Origin: Liolophura sinensis
Taxonomy: Eukaryota > Mollusca > Polyplacophora > Chitonida > Chitonidae
DNA: 60,000 nucleotides
Reading direction: 5' to 3'
Assembly: GCF_032854445.1 (NCBI RefSeq)
Contig: NC_088301.1
Span: 55,045,187 to 55,105,186, forward strand
A program made the position numbers and the translations under genes. Each line of letters opens with the position of its first letter. The first letter of the stretch is position 1. The notes beneath the pieces are model-generated. The model was not told the DNA's origin. It searched no databases and saw only the letters and a list, made by a program, of their open reading frames with translations. This document shows, piece after piece, positions 29,201 to 37,574 of the stretch.

Positions 29201-32200
29201 CAACTGACTTTTGAAAAAAAAAAAAAGAAAAAAAAATGTGGGGGCGCTCACGCATATACCGGAAACTGGTGTTAGAATCCTGGCGGTGAACGGCCTTTGT
29301 GACATAAGTGTTGGGCGAATGGAGCTTGTTCTCCATGCATCCACGAGAAATTTAATTTTTAGTGAAATATGAAGAAAGTCATCATTTTATATGGTGTTCT
29401 ATATTTGTACTCAGTACACATGAGTACTTAATGCCAGAAGATGTACATTGTTTAAATCAAAAGGATACCTTGGTGTTACACTCAAGATGGGGATGACAAA
29501 AACTAAATCCAGATTTGGATTCTAGTCTCAAGATGTCTTGGTGGGTGGAGAGAGGTTGTCGTACCAGTTCTTAATCCGATTAGCTTTAATCTCATAAAGC
29601 CATTTTGTCTTGTTAGCGGTAAAGCCATGCTCAAGCGTATCAACTACCACCAGTATGAGCATAACTTAGCCTAGGCCCTACATCTCTGTGTACATTTTGG
29701 TGTAGCTACTTTTCTCAAAAACAAATTTGTTTATATGAAAAATTTAAAATCAACTACGCTTACAGGCCTTTATTTTATAAATAGTGCTTACATGAATATT
29801 TACTTATTCCTTGCCTTTGACTTTGTGCGAGACCGATGATTTGCTAATAAAAACCTTTGGTATATACATGTTTGGCCCTATGCCAGTGTGTTACTGGGTA
29901 GCCTGTTTTTAGGCCTACATGCGATAACCTTACATTGTGACACCTGCTGGTTAATGCTTAGTGTGATCTAAGTAAACTACTGACAGGTATGGATATCGCC
30001 ACAAAAGATAAGAAAACAAATAAATTATAAGCAAATGTAGAGTGCAGATTTTTTAAAATTGTGAACACGCTCCACTCGCCCAACATTTATGTATGCGAAG
30101 GCCATTTAACGCCATGATTCTAAACCGAATTACCCATATATGCAGGAGCGCCCCCAGGCCGAAATCCCAAGAACCTGAAAAACCGTAATAATTTTCTATT
30201 GTAAAAGAGTCAAATCAGCAGACAGAGAATCATAAGAAATTCCAAGATAATTTAGATGTTTATTCGGTTGGGGAGAAAAAGGCAAGAAATCTACTGAAGC
30301 AAAAATCTTATTATTTATACATTTTTACTATTTTGTGTGTCAAATAAATAACCCTTCTTCGAAGGAAGCCAAACATGATGTGACTGCAAATTGGCCAAAA
30401 GAAAATACAGAGCTGAGAAGGTTAAAGGGGACGAAAAATTTAAATATCAACCAAATACCATTGAAAAGAGTATGCTTTTTCTCGCAGGTGCATGCCATAA
30501 AAAAAATTCTAATATGTACCTCAAGTTGATAATTATAAATAAAGTCAGTGCCAAAATCTGCTGTGCACAACTCCATTTTGCCAAAGAACTAGTCCTGAAG
30601 TCTTCTGTGTTAGGAGAATTGCCGTTGGAAACCATCGAAGTGAGGTTCCTACATTTCCGGTAGAACTTTTCTTCCCAGAAGGTAGCGAACAGTACAGTTT
30701 GTTTTCCACTTGACGATCGGGAAACTGGAATGTTGGACATAGGTTCCAAGTTTACACGAACAAGCCGGCAGTTTTAACAACTCTCATTAGCTGAGGGGCA
30801 AAAAACCTTCAGCATAAATTACAGGGTGTTAAAGATGGAGGACGCGATGAACTCAGAGATTTATGCCAGCTTTGCGTGCATGGCGAGAAAAAATCGCAAA
30901 ATTATGCAGCGTGCACAACCAGATAGAAAAAATGTGCTCTTTTCAGCCTATTGTGTCATGTTTTTAAGTTTTCTTCTCCTTTAAGCTAAACAAATGCCAT
31001 TTTCTCATGGAAAATAAAGCAGAAGTATATTTAAAGAAATATGCAGTATTAAATAAATGATGTCTAACGATGAAAAGAAAACCTCTAAAATAGAGAGATT
31101 TTTTCAAAATAAGCTGTTTTATTAAAATATATAGATGGGGTAATACGACATAACATTTAGCCCTGTTTGTAAATATATTTTAACTCAACACACAACTCAA
31201 TTTTTTAGTTTTGTTTTTGTAAAAATTTTAACTTTTAAATCAGTAAAGACAAGGGTTCAATACCATTCTCGGACTGGAAATTTTGAAGATTCACCTTCCT
31301 CCATTTTCACAGAACCACTGTGGCAATAAGTGGTCAATATTGCTCTCTTGTGTAAGTCTTACATAAGAGGCTGCTGGAGACCACTCACATTTCACCAATA
31401 TGACATATGTGTACGTCACGCATGAGAAAGTTTCTCAGTGTAACTTGTACAGCACTAAAGTTGGTGCTTGGAAAACAAGTCTGCGTCATTCAACACTCTA
31501 ATAGTGGTGGAATATGGCTGAAATTGTAACAGGAAACACTGGTCTGTAGAAACTGCCAGAAACCTAAACCAACATAATATTGGTTTAAAACAGCTGGAAT
31601 AATAGATGTGGAGAATCTAGGTAAATAGTTTGGGAGCTTTGCTGACAAATCACAATCTGAGGCGGGTCTAATAAATGTATTACTAAGGGTTCAGGTGGGG
31701 AGGGGGGAGATTCTAACATGACCTCTTTAATTACTTCAATTCAATCAGATAAGACAACTCAGCCTCTCCAATTTCACCAATGTTTAAATTAGCTACCATG
31801 AACTCGAAATTACTGTACACTTGGCCTATTTTTTTGTACAGGTGAAACAGGAAGTGCATTTGAAACTTGATCTACAAAGTCTGTAAAACTATCAGAGGCC
31901 AAATAACATACACATGAAACATATGCAACAGCCTCAGTGACCCATCACGATAACACACACAAACACTCATGTATATGAAATAACTACTATAATAATACTT
32001 TAGAATAGGGCTACATGGAATAAATGACAGCCTATTTTCACTATAAATCAAATTTCTAAAGCATAAAGAAGAAAACAACTTGGATACTAAGCTTCACAAC
32101 ATACAGATATATTGAATGTAGTATGCAAGCATATTGCCATCCTTAAAACATTCTTTGATGGAGTTAACCTAATGTAGGTCTGTAGAAGACATATTTTTTC

Positions 32201-34766
32201 CATTATTGCTAATGGAAAAGATAGGGATTTTTAAAAACACTAACTTTGAAAGACGATTAGAAAAAGAAAATCCATCCATAGCACAATAAAAAGTTTAAAG
32301 TATGGCCATTTTGGGAATGCTAGTCATGTTATCCCCAGCAAATATATTTTCAATCATGGCCCAAACAACATTTAAAATTTTACAGCCTTGTGTGAGTCAA
32401 GTAAGCACTAATTCTTTAACTGGGATGCCTAATTGACGCTTTCTCCTGAGCCACTGTAGAGATCAAAAAACTATTACCAGGCAAAATCAACACTCATATT
32501 ATTGAATGTCTGATGACAAAAGCATACTTTGTAGATTCTAACATACCATCTCTTTGTACTGTCCTCTTTATTATGTAAATTACCATACTGAAGAAAAAAC
32601 AACAATAAACGAATACATGTGGTAAAAAAAATGATGGCCTGAAAAAACACTACAGGTTTAACAGCTTTATGTACATGTAGCATAAATATTAAATATGTAA
32701 GAAATTACATGATCACTGTGTTTTTAACACTAACCAGTTTTAACATTAACATTCAGAAAAAAACACTTTAACAAAAGCCAGAAGAAGAAACAGGCATAAG
32801 CTTGTGTAATTTAGTAACAGTAATAAAACTTAGCCCTTCCAGTTTTCTTCATTATATGTACCTTCACCATGTGTTAAACAGCTTTATAAAACAAATTATA
32901 CCTCATTTCTTATTAGAATTATATGATGCCACTTTTTTTACCACACTGCTAGTTGTGCTAGTACAATGTTAGTATTACATGCACCTTACCAGGCAAGAAC
33001 AGAGTATTGCAGACTATGGTAAACTAAAAGGTTGCGTTTATTGATATACACATTTTATTTCTGCTATTTATCATCATAATTTACAGAGCTAAAACTTTAA
33101 CAATAGGGTGATTTGTAAAATTTACACTGCTCCCACTTTTTTCTTCCATTTGCAAATACGCTAGATTTCACCATAGATTATCTCAGTAAACTGATTTTTC
33201 TCTATTACGATGTACATGAATTCAGAATGCACTTCATTTTGTTCCTCATGATTCAAAGCTGAATTTGAAAAAGGTTTTATACACATACGTGTAAGGGCTC
33301 TAACCTGTACAGTAAACGTATTTGCATACATGCCCAAACTCCCACATTTATATAAATCAAGCATTAGTATAATGTATACATGTTCATATGACAATTACAA
33401 AATCCCAGTGTAATGATTTCTCGTTCACTAATGCTTTGCTCAGTTAACCCAGGCTACACAGGTATTTCTCTGAAATGCAAAAATAAAAAATCTAATGGCC
33501 TGGTATATGAACTGTGTTCATATAACTTATTTGACTACAGTAAGCATCTAACCCATGGCTACAGCGAAACAGTCTACAAATTCTCTGCACAAGGCCAGGT
33601 TTGTACCTATACCTCAAATGTGCCTGCAATTGAATAACAAGCATCATTAACTACTTGACTGTGATCCATTCACTTCAGCCACAAAAGTCAAATCTTGAAG
33701 ATAAACGTACAATATGCTCCACGCTTTTTCTTTCATTTATTTTGAATTTAAGCAATTACATTTGCCAACAAGTAAATAAATTCCCACTTACAACAGTAAA
33801 ATGTTTATGTTATTAGCTTGCCAAGGGGATTGTAAGGGATTTTTGTGAGTCAGCCTTAGTGTCTGGCTATTAAGCTTGTTTGTTAAGATTAGGTACTTGT
33901 ATTCCACTTACATGAAGTCCCAGAGTAAGGTTTTAATGTTAATGCTTTGTTTTTGATACACCTTCTTTGTGAATATGGTTTAAGGATGAAGGCCTCTTAA
34001 TTCTAAGATGATACATGATCCCCCCAAAACCCCACCCCACCCCTCGAACTACCAGATTTTTTACTTACAGCCAATTTCAAGTTGTGGACTTTTCTATCCA
34101 TGCATTGTATGGTTTTATATTTCAGTAAACCAGTCTTACAGATTTCACTACATCTTCATCTTAAACAAGAACATCCTTTGAACATGTCCACCTTCTCAAT
34201 TTGAAATAATGTAAGAATTTGGGCAAAAACACTAGGTTTTGGTCTTCTAGACCTCTCCTGCTTAAATCAAATGTCCAACAAACTTGGGGTGCCATTTATA
34301 CTTCAGCACTAATCAGCAAGCTGTTGAGTTTCTAATAACCCTTATTACAACTTTATACGTGTGCAAATTCTGTATTCTCTATGTATGTTATTTAATGTAC
34401 CATCCTCAATATTAAAATTATTTTCAATACATTTTTGACACAAAAAGAACACACAGCATTATGCAGATAACATAAACACACTGAATGATGAAGATGGCTT
34501 AGTCATATGAAGTTTTACATCGCTACAGACTCCAGGCTCTTGACCAATGCCATATTCAAGAATCTTCCTCCAACAATAACCCTGAACGCTGCCATATATA
34601 AGTGATACACACTCAAGTAAAGCAAGAATAAAAAACTAAATTCCAATAAATAAAATAAACACAGAGGTAGAAACAAGGTGTACAAACCTGCTCCAGCTGA
34701 GACATAAACCACAGATATCACAATGGTAGGCAAAAGTCGAAGTAGAGGTGGGACCACTGCAAACAT
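2068..34766 (-). CDS. Receptor-type protein tyrosine phosphatase, Ig + 4 FNIII + tandem PTP domains (R5/Ptp99A-like), complete
   Basis: Single-pass surface receptor that removes phosphate from tyrosine. Coding exons in transcript order: 34766-34688, 24471-24154, 20798-20675, 20124-19955, 19511-19330, 19001-18887, 17747-17553, 17324-17229, 16505-16330, 15646-15520, 15366-15255, 13055-12949, 11894-11797, 11407-11314, 10875-10796, 10166-10032, 9129-8995, 8701-8550, 7920-7785, 6978-6829, 6504-6334, 6148-6020, 5720-5589, 5054-4909, 4317-4182, 2280-2068. All junctions are AG/GT and all phases agree, giving 3708 nt or about 1235 residues. Order: signal peptide 1-26, Ig 27-132, FNIII 132-527, membrane helix about 545-565, D1 about 634-890, D2 about 928-1190, short tail. 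D1 keeps [10 protein letters not shown] (Cys831, Arg837), WPDHGVP (Asp799), KNRY (Tyr659) and the Q-loop. The pattern [12 protein letters not shown] and the D2 block starting DDYVL resemble PTPRG/PTPRZ and Ptp99A rather than LAR. No carbonic-anhydrase domain is present. Family placement is inferred from remembered motifs; a tree would settle it. Confidence 0.95.
3580..3797. repeat. Two tandem copies of a 109-bp unit in an RPTP intron
   Basis: The segment beginning TAACACGGTTGATTGCTCCA (3581) recurs 109 bp later as TAACATGGTCGATAGCTCCA (3690). Both copies run on to CCCGATATCAC(G/A)GTGTA. Divergence is visible but low. This is the main feature in the 1.9-kb last intron. Confidence 0.85.
4182..6504 (-). 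CDS. RPTP membrane-distal domain D2, predicted inactive (five exons)
   Basis: Exons 6504-6334, 6148-6020, 5720-5589, 5054-4909 and 4317-4182. The fold is clear: [34 protein letters not shown] and the DDYVL block. Catalytic residues are lost. The WPD loop reads YWPES, and the P-loop position reads [10 protein letters not shown], with Asp (about 1119) in place of Cys and Gln in place of Arg. R5 receptors such as PTPRG also carry Asp here, so D2 is probably regulatory. The first exon's acceptor lies inside a tandem repeat (separate entry). Confidence 0.93.
4437..4698 (-). mobile_element. SINE, tRNA-headed, near full length (family A)
   Basis: On the minus strand it begins GGGGCCTTTGTGATTGAGG (a degraded tRNA A-box head) and passes through GCTCATGCTGGCTTCCTCTC. 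It then runs through GGTTTCCTCCCACCATAATG and ends in a GATAAATAAATAAGT tail. This is the same family as copies at 16.8, 38.9, 40.6, 49.4 and 58.6 kb. The 3' module matches what I know as a V-SINE-type element widespread in molluscs (for example RUDI); the name should be checked. Confidence 0.8.
6501..6618 (-). repeat. 21-22 bp minisatellite containing the 3' splice site of the first D2 exon
   Basis: CAAGCTGAAA/TAAGCTGAAA recurs at 6501, 6522, 6544, 6566, 6587 and 6609, spaced 21, 22, 22, 21 and 22 bp. On the minus strand each unit reads …ACATTT(T)CAG|CTTGTCAC, which is the intron end plus the first bases of the exon. Six AG acceptors therefore precede the same exon. Acceptors 21 and 108 nt upstream of the nearest one keep the frame without stops (7 or 36 extra residues). 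Confidence 0.9.
6829..11894 (-). CDS. RPTP catalytic domain D1 (eight exons)
   Basis: Exons 11894-11797, 11407-11314, 10875-10796, 10166-10032, 9129-8995, 8701-8550, 7920-7785 and 6978-6829. All features of an active classical phosphatase are visible: KNRYINI (pTyr loop, Tyr659), [24 protein letters not shown], the WPD loop WPDHGVP (Asp799), the P-loop [10 protein letters not shown] split between two exons (Cys831, Arg837), and the Q-loop QTEDQY. D1 is therefore expected to be enzymatically active. Donor GTTAGT at 7784 is weak but phase-consistent. Confidence 0.95.
7392..7440 (-). mobile_element. SINE family A 3'-end fragment
   Basis: GATTGTTGTTTAATGCCATA followed by CTCCAGAATTTTCATATA is the reverse complement of the family-A 3' module (…TATAAGTGAAATATTCTTGAGTACGGCGTAAAAC…). 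It is followed by an unrelated segment whose GACAAGTGGTYTTCARTGAA recurs at 8080-8100. Confidence 0.5.
7976..8110 (-). mobile_element. SINE-like fragment with A/T tail
   Basis: TATTTATTTATTTATTTGAT followed by a CCATACTCAAGAATTACTGA motif is a reverse-oriented SINE 3' end. Downstream it shares ACTGACAAACTTT and GACAAGTGGTCTTCAGTGAA with 7515-7585, so both places carry the same element. Confidence 0.5.
8800..8975. repeat. Degenerate short tandem repeat (about 29-34 bp) in a D1 intron
   Basis: ATCACATGGAAT…GCTAATAATGG-like units recur about six times with drift. It lies between exons 9129-8995 and 8701-8550 of the phosphatase. Confidence 0.6.
9608..9810. repeat. Dispersed repeat, copy 1 (about 200 bp)
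   Basis: This segment aligns by eye with 16088-16290. Shared blocks in the same order are GAAGCACTTTTT.CAGTG, GCAAGCTTCATA.AACTG, ATTTYTCTACA and TTGAAAACRYTRAAGAAYTA. No coding content; it looks like an uncharacterised interspersed repeat. Confidence 0.6.
12870..12921. repeat. 20-bp repeat, 2.5 copies
   Basis: GCAGAAACACCATCATCATT occurs twice in tandem and starts a third time, 30 bp from the donor of exon 13055-12949. It is short and in intron. Confidence 0.7.
12949..15366 (-). CDS. RPTP transmembrane and juxtamembrane exons
   Basis: Exon 15366-15255 encodes a short stalk with one sequon (NIT) and a hydrophobic run, [20 protein letters not shown], followed by basic residues (GKR). This is a single membrane-spanning helix with a cytoplasmic stop-transfer signal. 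Exon 13055-12949 gives the basic juxtamembrane segment ([13 protein letters not shown]) and a Thr/Ser-rich linker. The orientation fits an extracellular N-terminus, as the signal peptide requires. Confidence 0.9.
14168..14430 (+). mobile_element. SINE, tRNA-headed (family B)
   Basis: The head CTCCGATAGCTCAGTTGG at about 14176-14193 is a good RNA polymerase III A box. GGGTCAATCCT at 14223-14233 is a B box. The body (GCGGGGCAGCTTCAGTAAGT…GTGGAAATCCGTCCTGCAA) is non-coding. The same family occurs at 38711-38846 and 48560-48875, where the 3' end is GACGTAAAACCCCAAATA. It is a SINE rather than a tRNA gene because the cloverleaf is not intact. Confidence 0.75.
15520..16505 (-). CDS. RPTP fibronectin III domain 4 (two exons)
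   Basis: Exons 16505-16330 and 15646-15520. The first reads [18 protein letters not shown], then the tryptophan in FIQWERPQ and the C-strand [10 protein letters not shown]. The second contains [17 protein letters not shown], the F-G region. It ends with the membrane-proximal stalk QPVCVKLT. This is the last ectodomain module before the membrane helix. Confidence 0.88.
16088..16290. repeat. Dispersed repeat, copy 2 (about 200 bp)
   Basis: Second copy of the repeat at 9608-9810, in the same orientation, within the intron between the two FNIII-4 exons. The spacing of shared blocks is conserved, with indels. Confidence 0.6.
16755..16894 (-). mobile_element. SINE family A, 5' half
   Basis: On the minus strand it starts GGGGGCCTCTGTGGCTCAGT (A box), has TGAGTTCAAGTCC (B box) and ends in …GGTCGAAAGTGGGAAGG. 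It lacks the AATAAATAAA tail, so the copy is 3'-truncated or is a shorter subfamily. It lies in an FNIII intron. Confidence 0.8.
17229..17747 (-). CDS. RPTP fibronectin III domain 3 (two exons)
   Basis: Exons 17747-17553 and 17324-17229. The first half reads [20 protein letters not shown] then [18 protein letters not shown], a clear FNIII B-C region. The second half has [20 protein letters not shown]. Donors are CTTG|GTCAGT and GACG|GTAAGT. The phase-1 join makes a Glu codon. The intron upstream of this domain holds the 28-bp minisatellite. Confidence 0.9.
17907..18605. repeat. 28-bp minisatellite, about 25 copies, with higher-order structure
   Basis: The unit is roughly TTTTGCCCATCAATGTATAG then TGGATTCA (28 bp). 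Variants such as CCAACC, CCAATC, TATATA and AGTAGATCCAC recur at fixed offsets: the AGTAGATCCAC variant at about 18058 and 18282 (224 bp, 8 units), and the ACTTTTCCAATC variant at 18121 and 18233 (112 bp, 4 units). Blocks of units have been duplicated together. It is in an intron of the phosphatase. Confidence 0.92.
18887..19511 (-). CDS. RPTP fibronectin III domain 2 (two exons)
   Basis: Exons 19511-19330 and 19001-18887. The first begins [11 protein letters not shown] and contains the tryptophan in IELVWKPL and the C-strand SYQIVYG. The second carries the [20 protein letters not shown] motif typical of the F-G strands. Phases are 1 at entry, 0 between the halves and 1 at exit. The split of each FNIII domain into two exons at the same structural point is repeated in all four domains. 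Confidence 0.88.
19955..20798 (-). CDS. RPTP fibronectin III domain 1 (two exons)
   Basis: Exons 20798-20675 and 20124-19955. The first half has the proline-rich A strand and the B-strand tryptophan (VVTWSL). The second half has the F-strand tyrosine motif [12 protein letters not shown] followed by GKGPPSEP. The second exon needs care. The AG nearest the upstream branch-like sequence (acceptor before 20136) would break the frame. The next AG, 11 nt downstream, restores phase and was chosen. Donor at 19955 is GAAA|GTAAGA. Confidence 0.8.
20799..24153. other. RPTP intron between Ig and FNIII-1, 3.4 kb
   Basis: AT-rich intron. I found no conserved coding exon, no SINE head and no long tandem array in it. 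Short open frames have no family motif. Confidence 0.6.
24154..24471 (-). CDS. RPTP Ig-domain exon
   Basis: One 318-nt exon carries the whole immunoglobulin domain (about residues 27-132). Visible hallmarks are the first cysteine in FIPCRV, the core tryptophan in IMWYKDG, and the DSGNYTCKV motif around the second cysteine. N-linked glycosylation sequons lie at NLT, NDS, NYT and NST. The acceptor AG is at 24473-24472 and the donor is CAAG|GTAAGC at 24153. It sits directly after the signal peptide. I found no further Ig exon in the 10.2 kb upstream intron, unlike LAR-type receptors with three Ig domains. Confidence 0.9.
26001..26278. repeat. 68-bp tandem repeat, four nearly identical copies
   Basis: GAGTGTTCTCAGAAGTAC begins at 26001, 26069, 26137 and 26205, and a stub GAGTG begins at 26273, exactly 68 bp apart. 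Copies differ by about one or two bases. Such uniformity indicates recent expansion. It is intronic. Confidence 0.95.
26930..27330. repeat. Three diverged copies of a 150-165 bp unit, ending in a GACAGACGGGCAGAC tract
   Basis: The block GAAAACTGTTGGAGTTACAA…CGGACAAGAA recurs near 26955, 27108 and 27272, with AATGGACAAATGTGAG-type spacers. The last copy runs into two ATAGACAGACG units and a GACAGAC tract. I read it as an old satellite-like or transposon-derived block. Confidence 0.65.
29240..30155. mobile_element. Putative foldback/MITE-like element with about 95-bp inverted ends
   Basis: 29240-29333 (GGGGGCGCTCACGCATATAC…TTAGAATC.TGGCG…TGTTGGGCGAATGGAGC) matches the reverse complement of 30061-30155 (GGGGGCGCTCCTGCATATAT…TTAGAATCATGGCG…TGTTGGGCGAGTGGAGC) at roughly three quarters of positions by eye. 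The 730-bp interior has no open frame of note. It may be one non-autonomous DNA element or two inverted copies of a short repeat. Confidence 0.55.
30424..30985. mobile_element. Second putative inverted-repeat element
   Basis: The left end TTAAAGGGGACGAAAAATTT…TTGAAAAGAGTATGCTTTTT resembles the reverse complement of the right end, TTAAAGGAGAAGAAAACTTA…CTGAAAAGAGCACATTTTTT. The arms are about 60-90 bp and diverged. The interior includes a GATGGAGGACGCGATGAAC segment. No transposase is visible. Confidence 0.45.
34530..34580 (-). mobile_element. SINE family A 3'-module fragment
   Basis: GACCAATGCCATATTCAAGA followed by ATCTTCCTCC is the reverse complement of the family-A end, preceded by GTTTTACATCG. 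It is short, so the assignment is tentative. Confidence 0.35.
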
Positions 34767-34943
34767 TGTTGTGAGAACACTCCTAGGGATGGCTCTTCTG
34801 CTGATCAGGTACCAGTAAGACGTACTGATGTTGTGGAGCTCACTAAGGTCCCTGACCCAGTGGCATCTTGAAAACAGAGGCAGATCTGGCAGCGGAAATC
34901 ACATGGTACATGTAGATGTTTTCCCCTGGAGATGACTCTGTAC
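34688..34943 (-). CDS. RPTP first coding exon: 5' UTR part plus signal peptide
   Basis: The exon opens after an AG at 34945-34944 and ends at 34688 before GT. The chosen start is the ATG at 34766. It encodes a basic-hydrophobic leader ([20 protein letters not shown]…VSAGA), a convincing secretory signal peptide of about 24-26 residues. The exon leaves one G, which completes a Glu codon with the AA that opens the Ig exon 10.2 kb away, so the join is phase-consistent. Two earlier ATGs in the exon run into stops within 1 and 7 further codons, so they are short upstream ORFs rather than the start. Confidence 0.8.
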
Positions 34944-36394
34944 CTAAAACCAAAGACAGTGTTCAGAAATTAATGAATCACAATGAATTAATCAATCACA
35001 ACAGCTAGAGGTAAAACATGTGTAACCCACAGTACCAAAATCACATTTCATAAATAATAGTAAAAAATAAATGCAATAATTTTTCGCTGGATACATCATT
35101 GGATTATATAATGATGAATGCTTTGGTACTTGACTCGAGCTGTCGTAAAGTGTATGCATTAATAAATGGATACATACAATTTATCTCTGTGTCAAACATA
35201 GCCAACTTCAGAATTTATGTTTACCACAGGCAAATACCTTAGGCCTCAACTGCCTCCGGCTCTGCTTGCCTACTCTGAAAACATATATGGATGAAAGCTA
35301 GTAAATAAGATTCTTTGCCCTCAAAAGAATGGGGACTGGTCAAACACCCGGTGGCTGGCATGCCAAATGCTCCACTCCCATCTTGTTACATTTATGGCAT
35401 ATCAGAAAAAGTGATACTGTAACTGTAACATTGTAGACATTGTGCTACAATCCATTTTTTACATAACAACTGCTCAAGGTCCTTACTACTGGCCCCACCT
35501 CGAAGGGTTAGAAAATACACCGCCAGCAGCCTCCCCATTTGCAAAGGAGTTACACAGGGTTATTCAACAGGGGTGGTATCTACACTTCATTGAGATTTCT
35601 CCAACAACAGCTATTTAAAAGGTCAGATTTCAAATATTTTATGTCTGTAGGTTCATTTGACGTAAACTAGTAAAAATGAGGCAGTAACGGTATTTAAATT
35701 AACGTCCTATTATATTCACAAATCTCTCAAATTTTCATACTGATTTCTCCCCATTCAGCAGAGCTGACTGAATAATCTACTGACTTGGAACACTGAGACT
35801 CCAGTTTTCTCAATTTTTATCATGCCAAAGCTTGATTTAGCACATAGTGATAATGAATGTGAATACAAATAATGATGAATAAATAAACAGTACACAACTT
35901 CAAAATTTATTAATTAATTTTTCACACAATATCATTTTCACTGGCATTTGACTATTATAACATTATGCTATTGACCTCAAAATATTCAGCAAAGAATCTG
36001 TCAACTGAACATGAGAACTGTAAAACGAAGACGCTAAATCGGTAGAAGTCTACCCTACAGAAGTGTTTAGAATAGGATCATTATGTCAACGTGTGATTTG
36101 ACAGTTCCCACAAGTCTGAAATCATTTCGAAAATAAATTGTCGTTAGCATACTCTAAATCCAGTGACCCATATGCTGTATTAGAGAATCTTGACAGTATT
36201 ACACATCTCATCGACGTAACACTGCCGAAGCAGGTTTTATCGGCTACTGGACAACGGTGTGCAAGCTATATGCGCTAGAGAGGAGACTAAAAAGCCGAAC
36301 GATTGCAAAGAAAAAGGCCTAGTAAAACGTTAAATTATTGTCTTTCAAGACATAGTATACTTTGCCGATAACATGAAATGGAGTCCACACTTAC

Positions 36395-36540
36395 CTGCAT
36401 GCGATTTATGCCTGTTTTAAGGCTATTAATCCTATGATCAGGATGCAACCTACATGAAATCATTTCGCCGATTCCGCCGTAACAATATCAGCCGCCATCT
36501 TTCAGAGTCCTCAATGAACTTCCGCTAGGTCACGTGATTC
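36395..36540 (-). promoter_or_regulatory. RPTP promoter-proximal region and 5' non-coding exon
   Basis: On the minus strand a non-coding first exon ends GCATGCAG|GTAAGTG at 36395 and can join the exon opening at 34943. Close upstream are an AAAGATGGCGGC element (36502-36491, YY1-like, often at start sites), an ETS-like AGCGGAAGT (36526-36518) and an E-box CACGTG (36531-36536). TATA is absent. This combination is typical of a TATA-less promoter with start sites near 36.5 kb. Motif identities are by eye. Confidence 0.55.
36460..36498 (-). promoter_or_regulatory. Upstream ORF in RPTP 5' UTR (12 codons)
   Basis: The ATG inside the YY1-like element starts a 12-codon frame (MAADIVTAESAK) ending TGA at 36460. 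If transcription starts upstream of 36498, this small ORF precedes the receptor start and could damp translation. It depends on the true start site. Confidence 0.35.
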
Positions 36541-37574
36541 CACAGACACCTTGGCGGCCTCTTTGAAGTGTGTCTATAAATAACACGTCCTTTTACACAT
36601 ACGCTGTTTGAAATCAATGTTCGTTTTCGTTGTTGCATGATTTTGAACTTGCTCGAAAAAAAATGAAATAAATCAGCAAATATATGTAAAACCCTTAATT
36701 ACTGCACGACTTTATTCAATATATGTGCAAATGTATTCATTTTGATTCACAGCAGAAAATCATATACGGCCATTTAAAAACAAATGTCGATGTTGAAGAA
36801 TAACAAGTAATTTTAAGAAGAGTATTTTTAAAATCATGGAATCATGGAAATAATGGAACGTTAGGTATCGATATCATCTAAAACGTTTCTGTTTGCAAGG
36901 ACTAAGTATGCAGAATTTACCCAAGACGATTTTCTAAAGTGAAGAAAAAAGTTCTTCTATGCAACTTTCATACAAATTTAAGATAAAAGAACTCCATCGA
37001 TACATGCACTACATAAAAATTACATACTGATGAGTCATGCACACTAAGAGCCTTTGCAGTTTTTTACTTTTTTTATATGAGTCTATATAGTTACCTGCGT
37101 GCATTCACGTAAGTCTTCTGGCAGATTTTTATCGTTATATGCATAAATGTGTCCGAGAAACTAGGTATATAGTTATATATTTGTTGATATATGATCGCAT
37201 ATAGGAATATATAGATAGATGGCTATATATAGACTGTTCCATAGTTCACTGTCTGTACTGATGTGTCGCGAGAGAGCGACCAATATAGTTAGATCTGAAA
37301 AATTATTTTAGAAAAAGGTCAGTAGGCCTACTGGTATGAAAACTACCTACGAAATTATAATTAAAAGGAAACTGGTAACTGTTTGTAAAAAATAATGCCT
37401 TACAGGTTCACGCGACTTTTTAAAACAATCTCATAAGTTTTCTTGGGACAATGAAACGCATTTAAAATGACCATCTGAAATCTACATCAAGTCTTGACTT
37501 TCAAACCGAATCACTTTTATTGCCGTAGCAAAGTTCCTCGGTTGTCTCCCCTGCTACAGTTGATCCACACAGAA
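36541..37574. other. Head-to-head intergenic region between RPTP and HMG-zinc-finger genes
   Basis: About 1 kb of AT-rich sequence with runs of TATATA at 37155-37235. No gene. It may hold shared regulatory elements of the two diverging genes. Confidence 0.4.

Larger units (their letters stand above)
24472..34687. other. RPTP first coding intron, 10.2 kb
   Basis: Spans from the signal-peptide exon to the Ig exon. It contains a 68-bp tandem array, a diverged 150-160 bp repeat, two foldback-like inverted repeats and a SINE fragment near 34.55 kb (separate entries). A run of C occurs at about 25166-25177. I found no further ectodomain exon, so a second Ig domain here is unlikely though not excluded. 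Confidence 0.6.

Noticed and set aside
29120-29344. Small minus-strand gene
   Set aside because: The frame overlaps a poly(A/T) run and one arm of the inverted-repeat element.
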